Both the position numbers and the translations under genes were made by a program. The notes under the pieces were generated by a model. That model was not told the origin of the DNA. It made no database searches and worked only from the letters and a program-made list of their open reading frames with translations. From the NCBI GenBank assembly GCA_037043455.1, contig JAWPHD010004368.1, positions 124,001-188,000 of the forward strand: a stretch of DNA of 64,000 nucleotides, given 5' to 3'. The DNA comes from Cyrtodaria siliqua (lineage: Eukaryota; Mollusca; Bivalvia; Adapedonta; Hiatellidae). Positions 11,695 to 21,748 of this stretch are shown piece by piece. Position 1 is the first letter of the stretch. The number at the start of each line of letters is the position of its first letter.

Positions 11695-11840
11695 TAGTTC
11701 TTGAGCTGGCTGTAGATCCCCCTCCCCTCCCACCCCCCTGCCCCATGGGGGATTTTGTAGGTTATGATTTTCTGAAAGAACATACAATAAGTTTCAAAAT
11801 GAGACAGATGTGCCATCAATTCTGAGCGTTGAGCTTTAGT
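11695..11840 (+). repeat. Partial third copy of the inverted-arm sequence
   Basis: TTCTTGAGCTGGCTGTAGA followed by a C-rich run, GGGGGATTTTGTAGG and ATGATTTTCTGAAAGAACAT repeats the start of the arm at about 10350-10510 in the same direction. It stops near 11840 after GAGCTTTAGTTAGT. Confidence 0.75.
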
Positions 11841-12211
11841 TAGTAACGTGCATGTAAACTATATTAACTTACATAACGATTAAAATTTCATTGTACATTA
11901 AAAACACTGAATATAAATTAAATCAAAACCATGTAAAAAACATAATACATGTACTTTTATTAATATAAGTTGAGAAGCGCTTCAAACTTAATGAAACTAT
12001 TCTGTAATTTACGTTACACCACATTCATTACCAAAAAAATAATTATTTTTAGAGCAAATAGGTGGCTGTTAAAACTGGTATTCGTCTGTAAGTAAGGGTT
12101 TCTATATATCATAATATGAATTAGACTGTGTATAATATGCATATGTATACTAGCTAAAATGTGTGTGTAGCACAATAAAAAGAAACCAAACATGGCGTCC
12201 AAGATGATCCC
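11841..12211. other. AT-rich non-coding DNA
   Basis: No gene, RNA or clear repeat is seen between the arm fragment and the satellite. The minus-strand frame at 12014-12223 has no recognisable domain. Confidence 0.5.
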
Positions 12212-12856
12212 GTTGTGTCGCAAGATCTGTAGATCGGCCCAGCAGCTATTTCTCTGTAACTATACTCCTATATAGCTCTAGGTGCCATGTTCGAGGCCCT
12301 AACTCAGGTAGCACTCCCCCTGATACGGTCAAAGCGACCGAGTGCCACGCGTAGCGGGGACATTTGCCGAGGCAGGCCACCGTTCCCGTTGAGTCACAAA
12401 ACCTGTTGGTCGGCCCAGCGGCCGACGGCTGTGTGTCGCTTAAGGCTATTTCTCTCTATATAACTATACTGTATATAGTTCTAGGTGCCATGTTAGAGAC
12501 CCAAACTCGGAAAGCCTTCCCCCTGATACAACATAGGGACTGAGTAGCACGGACCGTTGCCGACGGCTGACCATCGTTCCCATTGTGTCACAAAACCTGT
12601 GGGTTGGCCCAGCGGCCGTCGGCTGCAGGTCGCTCAATTATTTACAATATAGCTCTAGGTAGCATGTTCGAGACACAAACTCAGGTAGCCTTTCCCCTGA
12701 TACGACCTAGGTATCGAGTTCCACGCGTAGCGAGGACCGTTGCCGACGGCTGGCCACCTGTCCCGTTATGTCACAAAATATGTGGGTCGGCCGAGCGGCT
12801 ATCGGCTGAGCGGCTATCGGCCGAAGGTCGTTCAAGGCTATTTCCCTCTATATAAC
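12212..12856 (+). repeat. GC-richer satellite, units of ~176-194 bp (left part)
   Basis: Units start at a GTTGTGTCNCAA segment near 12212, 12388, 12582 and 12765. Each contains GGCCCAGCGGCC, GGCTATTTCTCTCTATATAA, CTAGGTGCCATGTTCGAGAC, CCCCTGATACG and CGCGTAGCGGGGAC. GC and CpG content are clearly above the surroundings. Unit 4 has an extra GAGCGGCTATCGGC duplication and is interrupted at 12856 by the insertion holding the Fanzor end; it resumes at 13369. No coding function is inferred. Confidence 0.85.
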
Positions 12857-13207
12857 CTTCCACCCATTTTTTTCGCGTCCGAATTGTTATGGGTATAGCA
12901 GGGGATATACGGGGATGTTTTTTCGATTTTTTAAGACGGGAAATAGGGGGGTATGCCTAAGAAAAAGACCCCCACCCCCCTCCCCCCCACCCTGTAAATC
13001 GGGTGTGTTTTTTTCGGTGTTTCAATGTTGGAAAAATAAATGTCAGCAGCACGCGGTGTTCAATTTTTGTTTTATTATGTCTTTAAGTAAATAAAGCTGC
13101 CCCATTTCATCCGAAGAAAACTAATTTTACAAATGTAGCATTATTGAAAACTTCATTTGGAAAAATAGAAAGAACGAACCACATATGATCGGACGTGTCA
13201 ACTGTTT
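12857..13207 (-). other. Downstream region of the Fanzor remnant
   Basis: These 351 bp follow the Fanzor stop codon on the minus strand and end exactly at the satellite junction. They hold alternating G/C runs (12966-12992 on the plus strand) and A/T runs and no open frame. In TnpB and Fanzor systems the guide RNA comes from the region overlapping or following the 3' end of the gene (established for the family). This stretch is therefore the place to look for a guide-RNA scaffold and the element's right end; no scaffold can be recognised by eye. Confidence 0.45.
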
Positions 13208-13369
13208 TTATTCTTGAACCCAAGGTCCAAATCTTAGTGCTTTCAGCAGAATATTTCTAGCGCCGTTGACGTCTCTATGCGTTTCATATCTAAAAAATTG
13301 ACAAATAAATGTTTCACTACGACCAAGAGTCTTGTTGATTTTTCCACACATTCCACACGTTTTTGAAGT
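13208..13369 (-). pseudogene. C-terminal fragment of a Fanzor (TnpB-like RNA-guided nuclease)
   Basis: About 53 codons on the minus strand encode the end of a TnpB/OrfB-family protein: TSKTCGMCGKINKTLG (first zinc-binding Cys pair), FICQFFRYET (third Cys) and HRDVNGARNILLKAL, whose Asp is the RuvC-III catalytic residue. A stop follows after RFGPWVQE. In the family the second pair is Cys-x-x-Cys; here the fourth Cys is Phe, so the zinc finger is damaged. All upstream domains (wedge, REC, RuvC-I and II) are absent, because the sequence upstream of Thr at about 13369 is satellite DNA. The open frame reaches an ATG at 13390, but those codons are satellite. The eukaryotic repeat context makes this a Fanzor, not bacterial TnpB. 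It is inactive. Confidence 0.85.
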
Positions 13370-13529
13370 GTATATAGCTCTATGTGCCATGTTCGAGACT
13401 CAAACTCGGGTAGCCCTCACCCTGATAAGGCCTAGGGACCGAGTACCACACATAGCGGGGACCTTTGCCGACGGCTTGCCACCGGTCCCGTTGTGTCTCA
13501 AAATAAGTGGATCGATCCAGCGGCCAGCC
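13369..13529 (+). repeat. GC-richer satellite (right part)
   Basis: The satellite resumes at TGTATATAGCTCTATGTGCC in the phase where it stopped at 12856 (CTCTATATAAC), with only about 5 bp missing between the two sides. It runs through the end of unit 4 and about 40 bp of unit 5 (from 13490), then meets the right inverted arm at 13530. Confidence 0.85.
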
Positions 13530-13900
13530 CAAAAAGGTTACACTATTTCTTTTTTCTATTGTATTAGATATATTTCTAAGTTTTAGTGAAATACCCCTAA
13601 TGTATTACAGAAATCAGCGATTTTATTCAATTTTTTTAATATTATTACCCAAAATCTCAATATTTAAGTATCGGATCCATAAATTATATGGTGGGACACG
13701 TAGAGATGCGTTCCGAGAAAGATTCAATCAATTCAAATTGGTCCTAATATATTCCATTCTTTTTGTAATAAATAATTCCAGATTTCGGCGATTTTCGTCT
13801 AAAAACGCAACGTTTTCCCCAACGCTCAGATGGCACACACGTCTCATTTTGAAACTTACTGTATGTTCTTTCAGAAAATCATACCCTACAAAATTCCCCC
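13530..13900 (-). repeat. Right arm of the ~380-bp inverted repeat pair
   Basis: Reverse-complement copy of 10429-10816. It starts CAAAAAGGTTACACTATTTC on the plus strand and ends AAATTCCCCC, followed by a G-rich tract that mirrors the C tract outside the left arm. Frames crossing it (13507 plus and 13728 minus) are read-through of the repeat and carry no domain. Confidence 0.8.
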
Positions 13901-14029
13901 TGCGGGGGGGTGGGGGGGGGAATGTTTCTCCTACTAACTCACAGCCTAATAGTACAAAGACTATATACAAATTACTTAGTTGTAGCATTAAGATCCTTCA
14001 TGAATAGCTACTTCATGAACACACATCCA

Positions 14030-14932
14030 ATACTGACCTTCCGTACTAGAAAATCGAAAAGTAGCATTCAAGGACGGTAGTCAACCACAAACACAAAAGA
14101 AACAAAAAACAACTATATATATAAAAGGTAATATAAGACATTACATGTACAAGCAAACAATGGTTGACAATATGGCTTCCGCCTTGGAACGGTCAGTTGC
14201 AAAAAATGCCACTAGGGGTTTAAACCAGGTTCTAGGATGCACCAAAAATGAGATATAGGGTCCTATAGAAACCACAGCGTCCGAACGCAATGGCATCGTA
14301 GGTCAGCACTGTACGGCAAACAAGGACTTGCTAATACAATGAAAGAGACAACAAACAACAGAAAGGGTGGTGAAGACAGGGTTACCGACTTGGAACGGTC
14401 AGTAGGCAAGGCTTACTGGTTAGCTTAAATCGATTTTATATGCGCCAAATCCTCGTTATTATCCTGTCTTCAGCGCCCAAAATAGACAAGACAGTGTAAA
14501 CAAAACTACATCCCATCAAAAAGAATTTTCTAACAATAAAGTCCACATCCAGAGAAACTAACTAAAGTAACACATATAAAATAATAAACATCTCAGGATG
14601 TATCCAAAAACCCTCACTATTGCCCTATTGCCATCCCAGTAAACGGGATAGGGTAAATAAAGATATCACCACTACGTTATAATCTCAAACAAGCAAGACA
14701 GCATTAATATGCAATATAAGTAAAACACATAAATGATCATGCATATATAATATAAAAACAGAAGCCTAGAAAGCCACAAAGTAAGTGCTCAGTGACTTGA
14801 CACAAGCCACAGTAAAAAGAGAACAAACCGTTAAGGGTTCGACAAGACAAGATTAAAGACAAACGCGACCGCCCTGTAAGGATTTAGGTAGACGTCATCA
14901 TACGGTCCACAATCTGTCCGGTCATCGCACAA
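14030..14932 (-). mobile_element. Retroelement family A copy (A2), interrupted by a family B element
   Basis: On the minus strand the order is GATGACCGGACAGATTGTGGA (end of the coding tail), a TACCTAAA segment, CTTTGTGGCTTTCTAGGCTT, TTTACC near the GGGATGGCA segment, then family B (14249-14603), then CATTTTTTGCAACTGACCG, GGTTGACTACCGTCCTTGAA and the 3' end near 14045. Apart from the nested element it is collinear with the other A copies. It joins the Penelope-like fragment sharply near 14932. Confidence 0.8.
14249..14603 (-). mobile_element. Retroelement family B, 5'-truncated copy (B1) nested in family A
   Basis: This 355-bp element starts TGAGATATAGGGTCC and ends CTCAGGATGTAT on the plus strand, and is nearly identical to 26931-27286. 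It is flanked by the 7-bp direct repeat CCAAAAA (14242-14248 and 14604-14610). Outside the repeats, family A sequence continues in phase (GATGCA before, CCCTCACTATTGCCCTA after). The copy is 3'UTR only. The element reads on the minus strand, as shown by the longer copy at 26931-27663. Confidence 0.85.
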
Positions 14933-15655
14933 TCACATTTTCAGACTGACGCAAGCACACCATTTGTGGTGACCTATTACCAAAATTTGCCCAACATAAG
15001 CAAAATTATAACCAAACATTGGCCCACGATTGAGTCGTCGGATCGTCTTAAACAGTATTTCCCTCAAAAACCGATCGCTGCATACAGGAGACCAAAAAGC
15101 ATTCGCGACATTCGTGTACGGGCCAAACTCAAGCCGAACCCATCGGATGACGAGATTGGCCAATCAAGCCCATGTGGCACGTCTAGATGTCTCACATGCA
15201 AGCTTATGCAGCACGCCGAATATTTCTACCAGTCGACCAGAGGAGAAGCTAAGGTCAAGATCAAATGCCACACCAACTGCAAAACAAAGAATGTTGTATA
15301 CGTTCTAACATGCAGTAAATGCAAAAAGCAGTATGTCGGCGAAACTGGTATTCCTTCAAACCGACTCATGAACCTACATAGGTCAGATATAAACACGCAA
15401 CGATTTGCTCGCTCATCTATGGCAGAACACATTTGCTCTGAAGATCTGTCCTTTGAAGATACAACTTTACACTGTATTGACTACAACAGCCAATGGTCCG
15501 ACATTAAAAGGAAATATCAGGAAACCTATTGGATTCGACGACTCAACACTCTTCAGCCCTTTAGAATCAACAAGAATAAGAACAACAAGAATAACTTTAG
15601 GCCTACATACCTATACTGCCAAGCGTGTTTACCGTATACTATGCACTCCAGTTAA
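14933..15655 (+). pseudogene. Penelope-like element, GIY-YIG endonuclease end
   Basis: The frame is open from about 14933 to the stop at 15653 and has no ATG of its own at the start, so it is the 3' part of a longer polyprotein. Near the start, FVVTYYQNLPNI and KHWP, then YRRPKSIRDI and RAKL, match the linker that follows the reverse transcriptase in Penelope-like elements. CGTSRCLTC is the Cys motif of that group. NVVYVLTC and KKQYVGETG form the GIY-YIG core, followed by the Arg/His region (SNRLMNLHR), EHIC and the final catalytic Glu region ETYWIRRLNTLQP. The endonuclease appears complete with all key residues; the reverse transcriptase is absent. This enzyme cuts target DNA for the element. 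Confidence 0.9.
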
Positions 15656-16224
15656 TACGATGCTTTATACTTCTTTCTCAATGCGTACACGCCATTTAGA
15701 AATTTCCGCTTTTTTTTATTTCCCTACTTTATATTACCTAATAGATTGGCTTTTTGCGTGATCACACACACTGTCGGATTTTACGAGACTATACACTTCT
15801 GTCGAATACGATACTATCCACTTATCGTTGGATGTGGAGCCACATTTTAATGGTGTGTGTATGCATTTAGTTGGACACAATATTTATTTGATAATTCAAA
15901 ATAAAGAAACGTATGGTCTCCTGCTAAGCCTTTTTGGATACTGTTATATAACAAGGTAATATTTATCTTTCAAAACAAGTACACATATGTAGAGGTCACC
16001 AAGCTTCTAATGAATTTATATTAACTTTTTCAAGTAAAGTACTATATACACTGGTAATAAAGTATAAAATTAGCTCATTATTTACTTGTGTATATGTATT
16101 CCACTCTTAACAAACAAAACAAACATCCATACAAAATTTATACAGTTTTCTCAGAAATAACCATCCCACTCTATTCTTGATAACAAAAAATGGCAAAATA
16201 AGAATATCTTTAGATCCGATAGAT
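15656..16224 (+). other. Probable 3'UTR of the Penelope-like element, then unassigned DNA
   Basis: After the stop, 15656 to about 15920 has AATAAAG at about 15900 and may be the element's 3'UTR. The end of the element cannot be set because there is no second copy in the window. No hammerhead-ribozyme core was found. The rest is AT-rich. Confidence 0.4.
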
Positions 16225-16690
16225 GCTTTCCGAAATGTATTCTCAACTTATCACATGGCCTTGTATCACCCTTTATCAGTGTGTGAAGTTTCATTGCAGT
16301 CTCTTTGGTAGTTTTTGACTTATGTTTCGGACATGAATTACAAGACTAGTATAAAATTCGACATTGTAATAATTCTATTTTGAATTAAAATAGGAATTAT
16401 GGTTTTGTGCTCTACAATTTCTCTCATTGCACTTTATCGCTGTGTGAAGTTTCATTAAAGTCCCATGATTGGTTTTTGAGTTGTGCTCCGAAAAAGACTT
16501 GTAAGTATAAACTGAAAAAGGGCAATAACTCTAAAAGAAAGACAGGTGTATGGTTCTTATGATCTGCACATCTTCTTACTGCCTTTTATCATTGTGTGAA
16601 GTTTCATTTCAGTCCCATTAGTGGTTTCTGAGTTATGCTCCCGATAATAATTCTAAGTATAAAATTACAAAGGACAATAACTCTTAAGTT
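16225..16690 (+). repeat. Three tandem units of ~150-165 bp
   Basis: TTTATCNNTGTGTGAAGTTTCATT recurs near 16271, 16436 and 16587. Each copy is followed by AGTCCCAT or AGTCTCTTTG, a TTTTTGAGTTNTGCTCC-type segment and AGGGCAATAACTCTAA. This repeat type is common in bivalve genomes (recollection, not checked). No coding function is seen. Confidence 0.8.
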
Positions 16691-16714
16691 GAATGAAGAC
16701 AGAGTTACGGTAGA

Positions 16715-17340
16715 TGTACTATCATGAACAACGTTCTGGTGGATTGTATTGTCGTGATCTATATTCTGGTGATGTGTATTATCATGACCAATGCTCTGGT
16801 AACCTTATTGTCATGTCAATCTGGTAAACTGCATTATTGTAAACAATGCTTCTGTTATTTGTATTGTCGTGACTAATCGTATGGTAACCTGTTTAACAAG
16901 ACCAAAGTTCTGATAATCTGTATTGTAGCATGGTCGCTGACATTTCCTTTGTTATTGTATATTTGTTAATCAGTATAATTGAAAATAACACATACAAACG
17001 ACTAGTGTGCTCTACAACTACCTGTTATCGGAAGTTACAGTATGGCAGAGGATGAAATGGACATGCTACAAAACAAATAGATAATGGTCTCATCTCGTTG
17101 GTTGATCTAACACATCGATGGCCTACGCCCATCTCGATTTTTACATCAACCAACTTTACGAGACCACACTATATCTATTAATTATCATAATCAATGTTCT
17201 GGTAAAATGCATTATCGGGACAAATGTTCTGGTAAACTCAGTTATCGGGACCGAATACTCCGGATACCTGTATTGTCGTGATCAGTTTATATTTCGAGTT
17301 AACTTTATTATGATGAGCTATATTCCGGAATTGTTTATGT
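16715..17340 (+). repeat. Degenerate ~33-36-bp minisatellite in two blocks
   Basis: Units resembling ATTGTCGTGACCAATGTTC followed by TGGTAACCTG recur from 16715 to 16935 and again from about 17180 to 17340. A non-repetitive spacer with TACGCCCATCTCG separates the blocks. The frame at 17118-17342 is a translation of the second block. Confidence 0.75.
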
Positions 17341-19151
17341 AGCGTGTACCATTCTAATCTGTACTATATGTGTTTGTCACCACGTAGTGCATTTTAATTC
17401 GGTGAGTATTAGTGAACGTCCGTAGAGGTTTACAATACCTCAAGAAAATTAATGCAATTGTTAACATGTATTTGCATCTACATGATCTATGTCCTTTGCA
17501 ATTGTAGTAGAAAATGAAAGCTCAACATAAAACGCTATCAAAATCAATTTCTCAACAGAAAATACATTGATTACATTCAATATTCCGTGAAAGATTGCGT
17601 AAAAAGTAATTTAAAATCAGAATGATTCATGTTAATCTAAAAACGCCTAAACCATTAGTATAAAAGCATAATCAATATAAAATATAAACTTGCGACCTGA
17701 TGCATTTTGTCATGTTGTGCACAACTTGAGTCGATTTCGAGGAAAAACCGCAATTTACTCTTTCAATTAATTATCATTACGAACGTTCACGTTGACAAGT
17801 TCGAATATTAGCCGCTACAAATTGTAAATACCTAAATATCAAATAATGAAGTAACTTTACATTTGTTTAATTACTACGGGAACTAAGATGTTCAAAACCA
17901 ATAAACCAAATGTGTTGTCTTCTGTTAGAATTGTATAAAATACTGATCAGGAAATAAACTACGAATTACAAAACGAATTTGTTTGTCATTATGATGTCTG
18001 TGGTCACATTAAATTAAACAAAGAAATAAATTAGTAGCTTATGACAACAAGCTATAATCAAAGTGTTCTGAACATCAATAGACCATGTTGCCTGAAAAAG
18101 AGACAAAGAAGGATATGCAGGCAATGGCTTGGAATACCTCAATGTAGATATAACAATCGATACATGTCTAGCCTACTTCAGGATGCCATGCATTCTGACT
18201 GGCAAAGAAATTAAAACTTACAACGCATTTACCGTCGCAAATTTAACAACGTTTCCGATAAAGCACTGATTCTGATTAGTTACATTGTATCGAACGATGC
18301 CATAGACACGTGTAAGCAAACTGACCTCTTATAGATCAATATGGCGACCCGCATGAAATAACTTGCGACCGCTGATCTGGGCTGCTTAATTAGCTTTTGA
18401 CTATTTAACCCTATAACATCTCCGAGAAACACATTATTTACACAGCGTTAATAACGTGTGTTTACATATCACTTGGGAATTTTATTTTTGAAACATACTG
18501 TAGCTATATGCAAAAACAGTCAGACGGTTTCCTTTGATCTCTACATATGTATATTTTTGCAAACAAATATTCGCATTTTCTGATCTCACAAGTATAACAT
18601 AAAACTAACTTAAACACAATTTGAGCAATGTTTTACGTCTTTTAAGTCAAAAGAAAATGTTGAGTGATCTAAAACAAAATTAAATAAAAATCAAACTAAA
18701 TTGTTTAAGCAGTTTGCTTCCGGGGAAGTTGACATATGACATCAGAAAAGAAATGCGTGCAGCCATCCAATGTACATTATTGAATCAGGAGCATTCAAGG
18801 ATGGACTATAATCAGGGAAACTGGGCGACTGCTGATGGTAATTTGCATGTATAACACATTTCTAAAAAAATAAATTTGGTTTAAATAAAAACAATTAATG
18901 CTTAACATGAACAGTGATTAGTCATAAATATAAAACGTGTGTACCGTTACATAATATAATATCTACATTATTAATTATCGAGGTTACTTTAAACAATAGT
19001 TCATTCAAGTAACGAATGGGATTGGACAGCAGGCAATGCCTACGAAAGATCTCTCCCGTATAAGACCTCTCGCGTACGCAAATATGTGGGAGTCAATCAG
19101 ATATATATGTTTAGGCGATCAGTCAGATGGATTGTGGGGTGGGGCGAGGCA
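17341..19151. other. AT-rich non-coding DNA
   Basis: About 1.8 kb without an open frame of note, RNA gene or repeated structure that I can see. Confidence 0.55.
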
Positions 19152-20399
19152 ATTGTCGAAACTCGCTATACAGATGACTGACCTGATAGATTTAAGTAGT
19201 GGGTTGGTAATAACCGGATTATTGCATCGAGCCCTTTTTTTCTTTTTTCATTTAAGAAAACATTTAAATGTTTTCTAAATATATGTAAATATTGAAATGC
19301 TTTCTAGAAATATGTAAATACAATGATATATTTCGATGAGTTTGCAGATTGTCATAAACGCGACGTAAATCCATGTATATGTGACTTAAAACATTGTTAT
19401 GTTGAACGAAGTTAAATGCCTAAAACGCAGCATCTGTGTCCGTTTGTGTAAGTAATATTTCTAAATTAATGCGAACTCTTTATTTGCTTTTAAGGTTTAT
19501 CCCTAAACGCCTGTTTCAAGTTCTGTAGACGCTCCGATGACGTTTGCTGCATATTATGATGATGCCAACGTCTAACTAAAGTAGCAATCACTCGCCTACT
19601 TTATGGAATAGGCCCTTAATACAACCTTAAATTATGGTTATTGTAAAATATAATACAAAATCGCTAAATGCATCTAAAAAGAATCCATCTTACGTGATTA
19701 AAACTATACGGCCATAAATGGTTTAAATGACTGCTATATATAAAGCCTGCTGACTCTTTATAAAAAAAAATAGGTCACCAATAATATACCGCTAACGAAT
19801 TCAGTGTTTATTAATCGCATTTAATTATAAATAGATGCAAATGTACAGTTTTATCTCTTATTTCTCAGCATAAAGATTAGTAATTACATTGTTTTGTTTT
19901 CCTCGAAATAGGAATATCAATGCAATTTATAGCTGATATGTCTCTTTTACTTTTTCCTCTTGACTTGACCTAGTTGAAACATTTCCTCTCCATTTCGACT
20001 GCAAGAACTGATCTATTCACGTCTACATAATTGTTTTTTGATATACGAGGCTCACCACCGAATTAATGTGAATGGTTAAACACCGCACTCTGTTTCATTC
20101 AAATTTTTAATGCGAATTACGTCGGTGTAATGAAGAAAGACGAACCCTATAAAATAACGACACCGGTCGTTTTACTTAGTTGAATAGTGACAACCTCGTG
20201 GTGAGTAATAAAACGACTAGTAATATTACAACCAACCTGATCCTTAGTACAATCTTAACCCGCTCGTGTTCACAGTTTCGAAATGAAAAGGGCCTCTGTA
20301 TTTGATACAATTGCCAATAATTCGACATTGGTATTCGCACTCGAAACTGACAGAAATACAGTTGACCGAATAGTTATTTACGATAAATGATATAACTAA

Positions 20400-20499
20400 T
20401 CAATCAGTCAGTCAATTAATCAATAGTTATTTACGATAAATGGTATAATCAATCAATCTATCTATCAATCAATCGATCAATCAATCAATCAATCTATAC

Positions 20500-20579
<80 letters not shown>
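20400..20579. repeat. (CAAT)n microsatellite in duplication copy 1
   Basis: About 180 bp of CAAT units with a few variants; the purest stretch is 20502-20579. The homologous tract at 22305-22389 in copy 2 is shorter, so the repeat predates the duplication and its length has changed since. Confidence 0.95.
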
Positions 20580-21041
20580 GCGGCGTATGGTCCCAGCTTT
20601 TAACAAAATGCTTTGCCTTTAACAAGAAAACAAAGGACGAAATAAACAAGATGGAATTTAGTCAGGAGCAGAGACTATGAAGTCGAAATTCTAAACTAAA
20701 AAGCAGACAGCATATCCTGAGGGTGACTAAGCCATACTCAGAATCTTTAAAGGCTTGAATAGTGGAACCACATATTCAAAATTGGAGTAAGAAAACAAAA
20801 CCTTTTTACTATGAAGTACTCACTTTGCGTATATTGTGTTCTGAACTGTTCTTAACCTCCTTCTGTATCTAAGACAGGCTCGATTTATTGTTGAAGACTG
20901 CTATGCGGATTTCCAGAGATTTGTTTATGGGTCAATCACGTAAAAGAGGTTTTATTTCTTGTCCCTGGCCATAGCTACAAAAAGCATAAGCGGAGTTGTG
21001 CTGTTGTTGCGAATGTAAATACTTCCTGTTCGTTAGCAACT

Positions 21042-21421
21042 TCCCCATGTGGTTCCGGGGGCCCCGTTTGGTTACCGGCCAAAAAACAGGGCCACCGAAG
21101 ATCCCGTCGGAGGGGAAGGCAGAGGAGTAGAACCCCACTAAATTTATGTTCATTTTATCATTATGTTTTCATGCTCATTAAAGGTCTTCATCATGACCCT
21201 GCAATGTTTCAGGTGCCATCTCGCTCATATCACTAGAGCAGTGGCAGACAAAATATACCGTGGCTCAAGCATAAATGGAGTGACTACAATATAATATGCA
21301 GCAACTCTGCAGTTCTCCATATTTTATCTCGATGTACATGGAGGATGAGCCTGGCATGTTCATTCCTGTTGGGCGCCATATAACCTTGCATGTGTTGGAG
21401 CGCCTTAAAACCCCAATTCAA
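21042..21421 (+). mobile_element. 380-bp retroelement insertion with 13-bp target-site duplication
   Basis: The segment is flanked by the perfect direct repeat TTCGTTAGCAACT (21029-21041 and 21422-21434). It is missing at the matching place in copy 2, which keeps a single GGTTAGCC site near 22833. Its 3' end, GGGCGCCATATAACC followed by GGAGCGCCTTAAAACCCC, resembles mollusc non-LTR or SINE 3' ends (recollection). No tRNA-like head or coding domain is recognised, so it could be a 5'-truncated LINE or a SINE. Confidence 0.75.
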
Positions 21422-21748
21422 TTCGTTAGCAACTAATCACACTGGCCTGCATATATGAAGCCTGGAAGTAATACGTATGTCTCGGACTAGATTTGTTGCA
21501 TAACATTATCGTGTGTCTCCATGGATAATAGGAATCTCCGTCTTGCTTTGATGAATTGGTCTGAACTCCAAAAACCATGTTGCCAAAAATACAAACGATT
21601 CCCATCCTCTCTCATAGCTACTTTGTATCAGTTGTGCATTCACTGAACTAAATATGTGTGGTGTTTCAATAGCGTATGTATGATCTACCTCTCTATCGAG
21701 CAGTTGCGATGTATTCTTCTTCCAAATGTAGACAGAGTTTAAACGCAA

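Larger units (their letters stand above)
19152..21748. repeat. 2.6-kb tandem duplication, copy 1
   Basis: The block from CGAAACTCGCTATACAGATG to TTCTTCCAAATGTAGACAGA is repeated in the same direction at 21749-23160. Copy 1 has two segments that copy 2 lacks. One is 19621-20258, bounded by similar 16-bp repeats (CTTAATACAACCTTAA and CTTAGTACAATCTTAA). The other is 21042-21421, a retroelement insertion. No recognisable gene lies inside; the frames at 19036, 20932 and 21506 show no domain. Confidence 0.85.

Noticed and set aside
13370..13390. ATG at 13390 as the start of the Fanzor frame
   Set aside because: Those codons lie in satellite sequence (GGTGCCATG in reverse); the homologous part begins only at about 13369.
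13507..14007. 166-codon plus-strand frame
   Set aside because: It reads through the right inverted arm; the same sequence at 10429-10816 is not open in the matching frame, and no domain is present.
15656..15920. Hammerhead ribozyme in the 3'UTR of the Penelope-like element
   Set aside because: Such elements can carry one, but I found no CTGANGA core with a matching GAAA strand.
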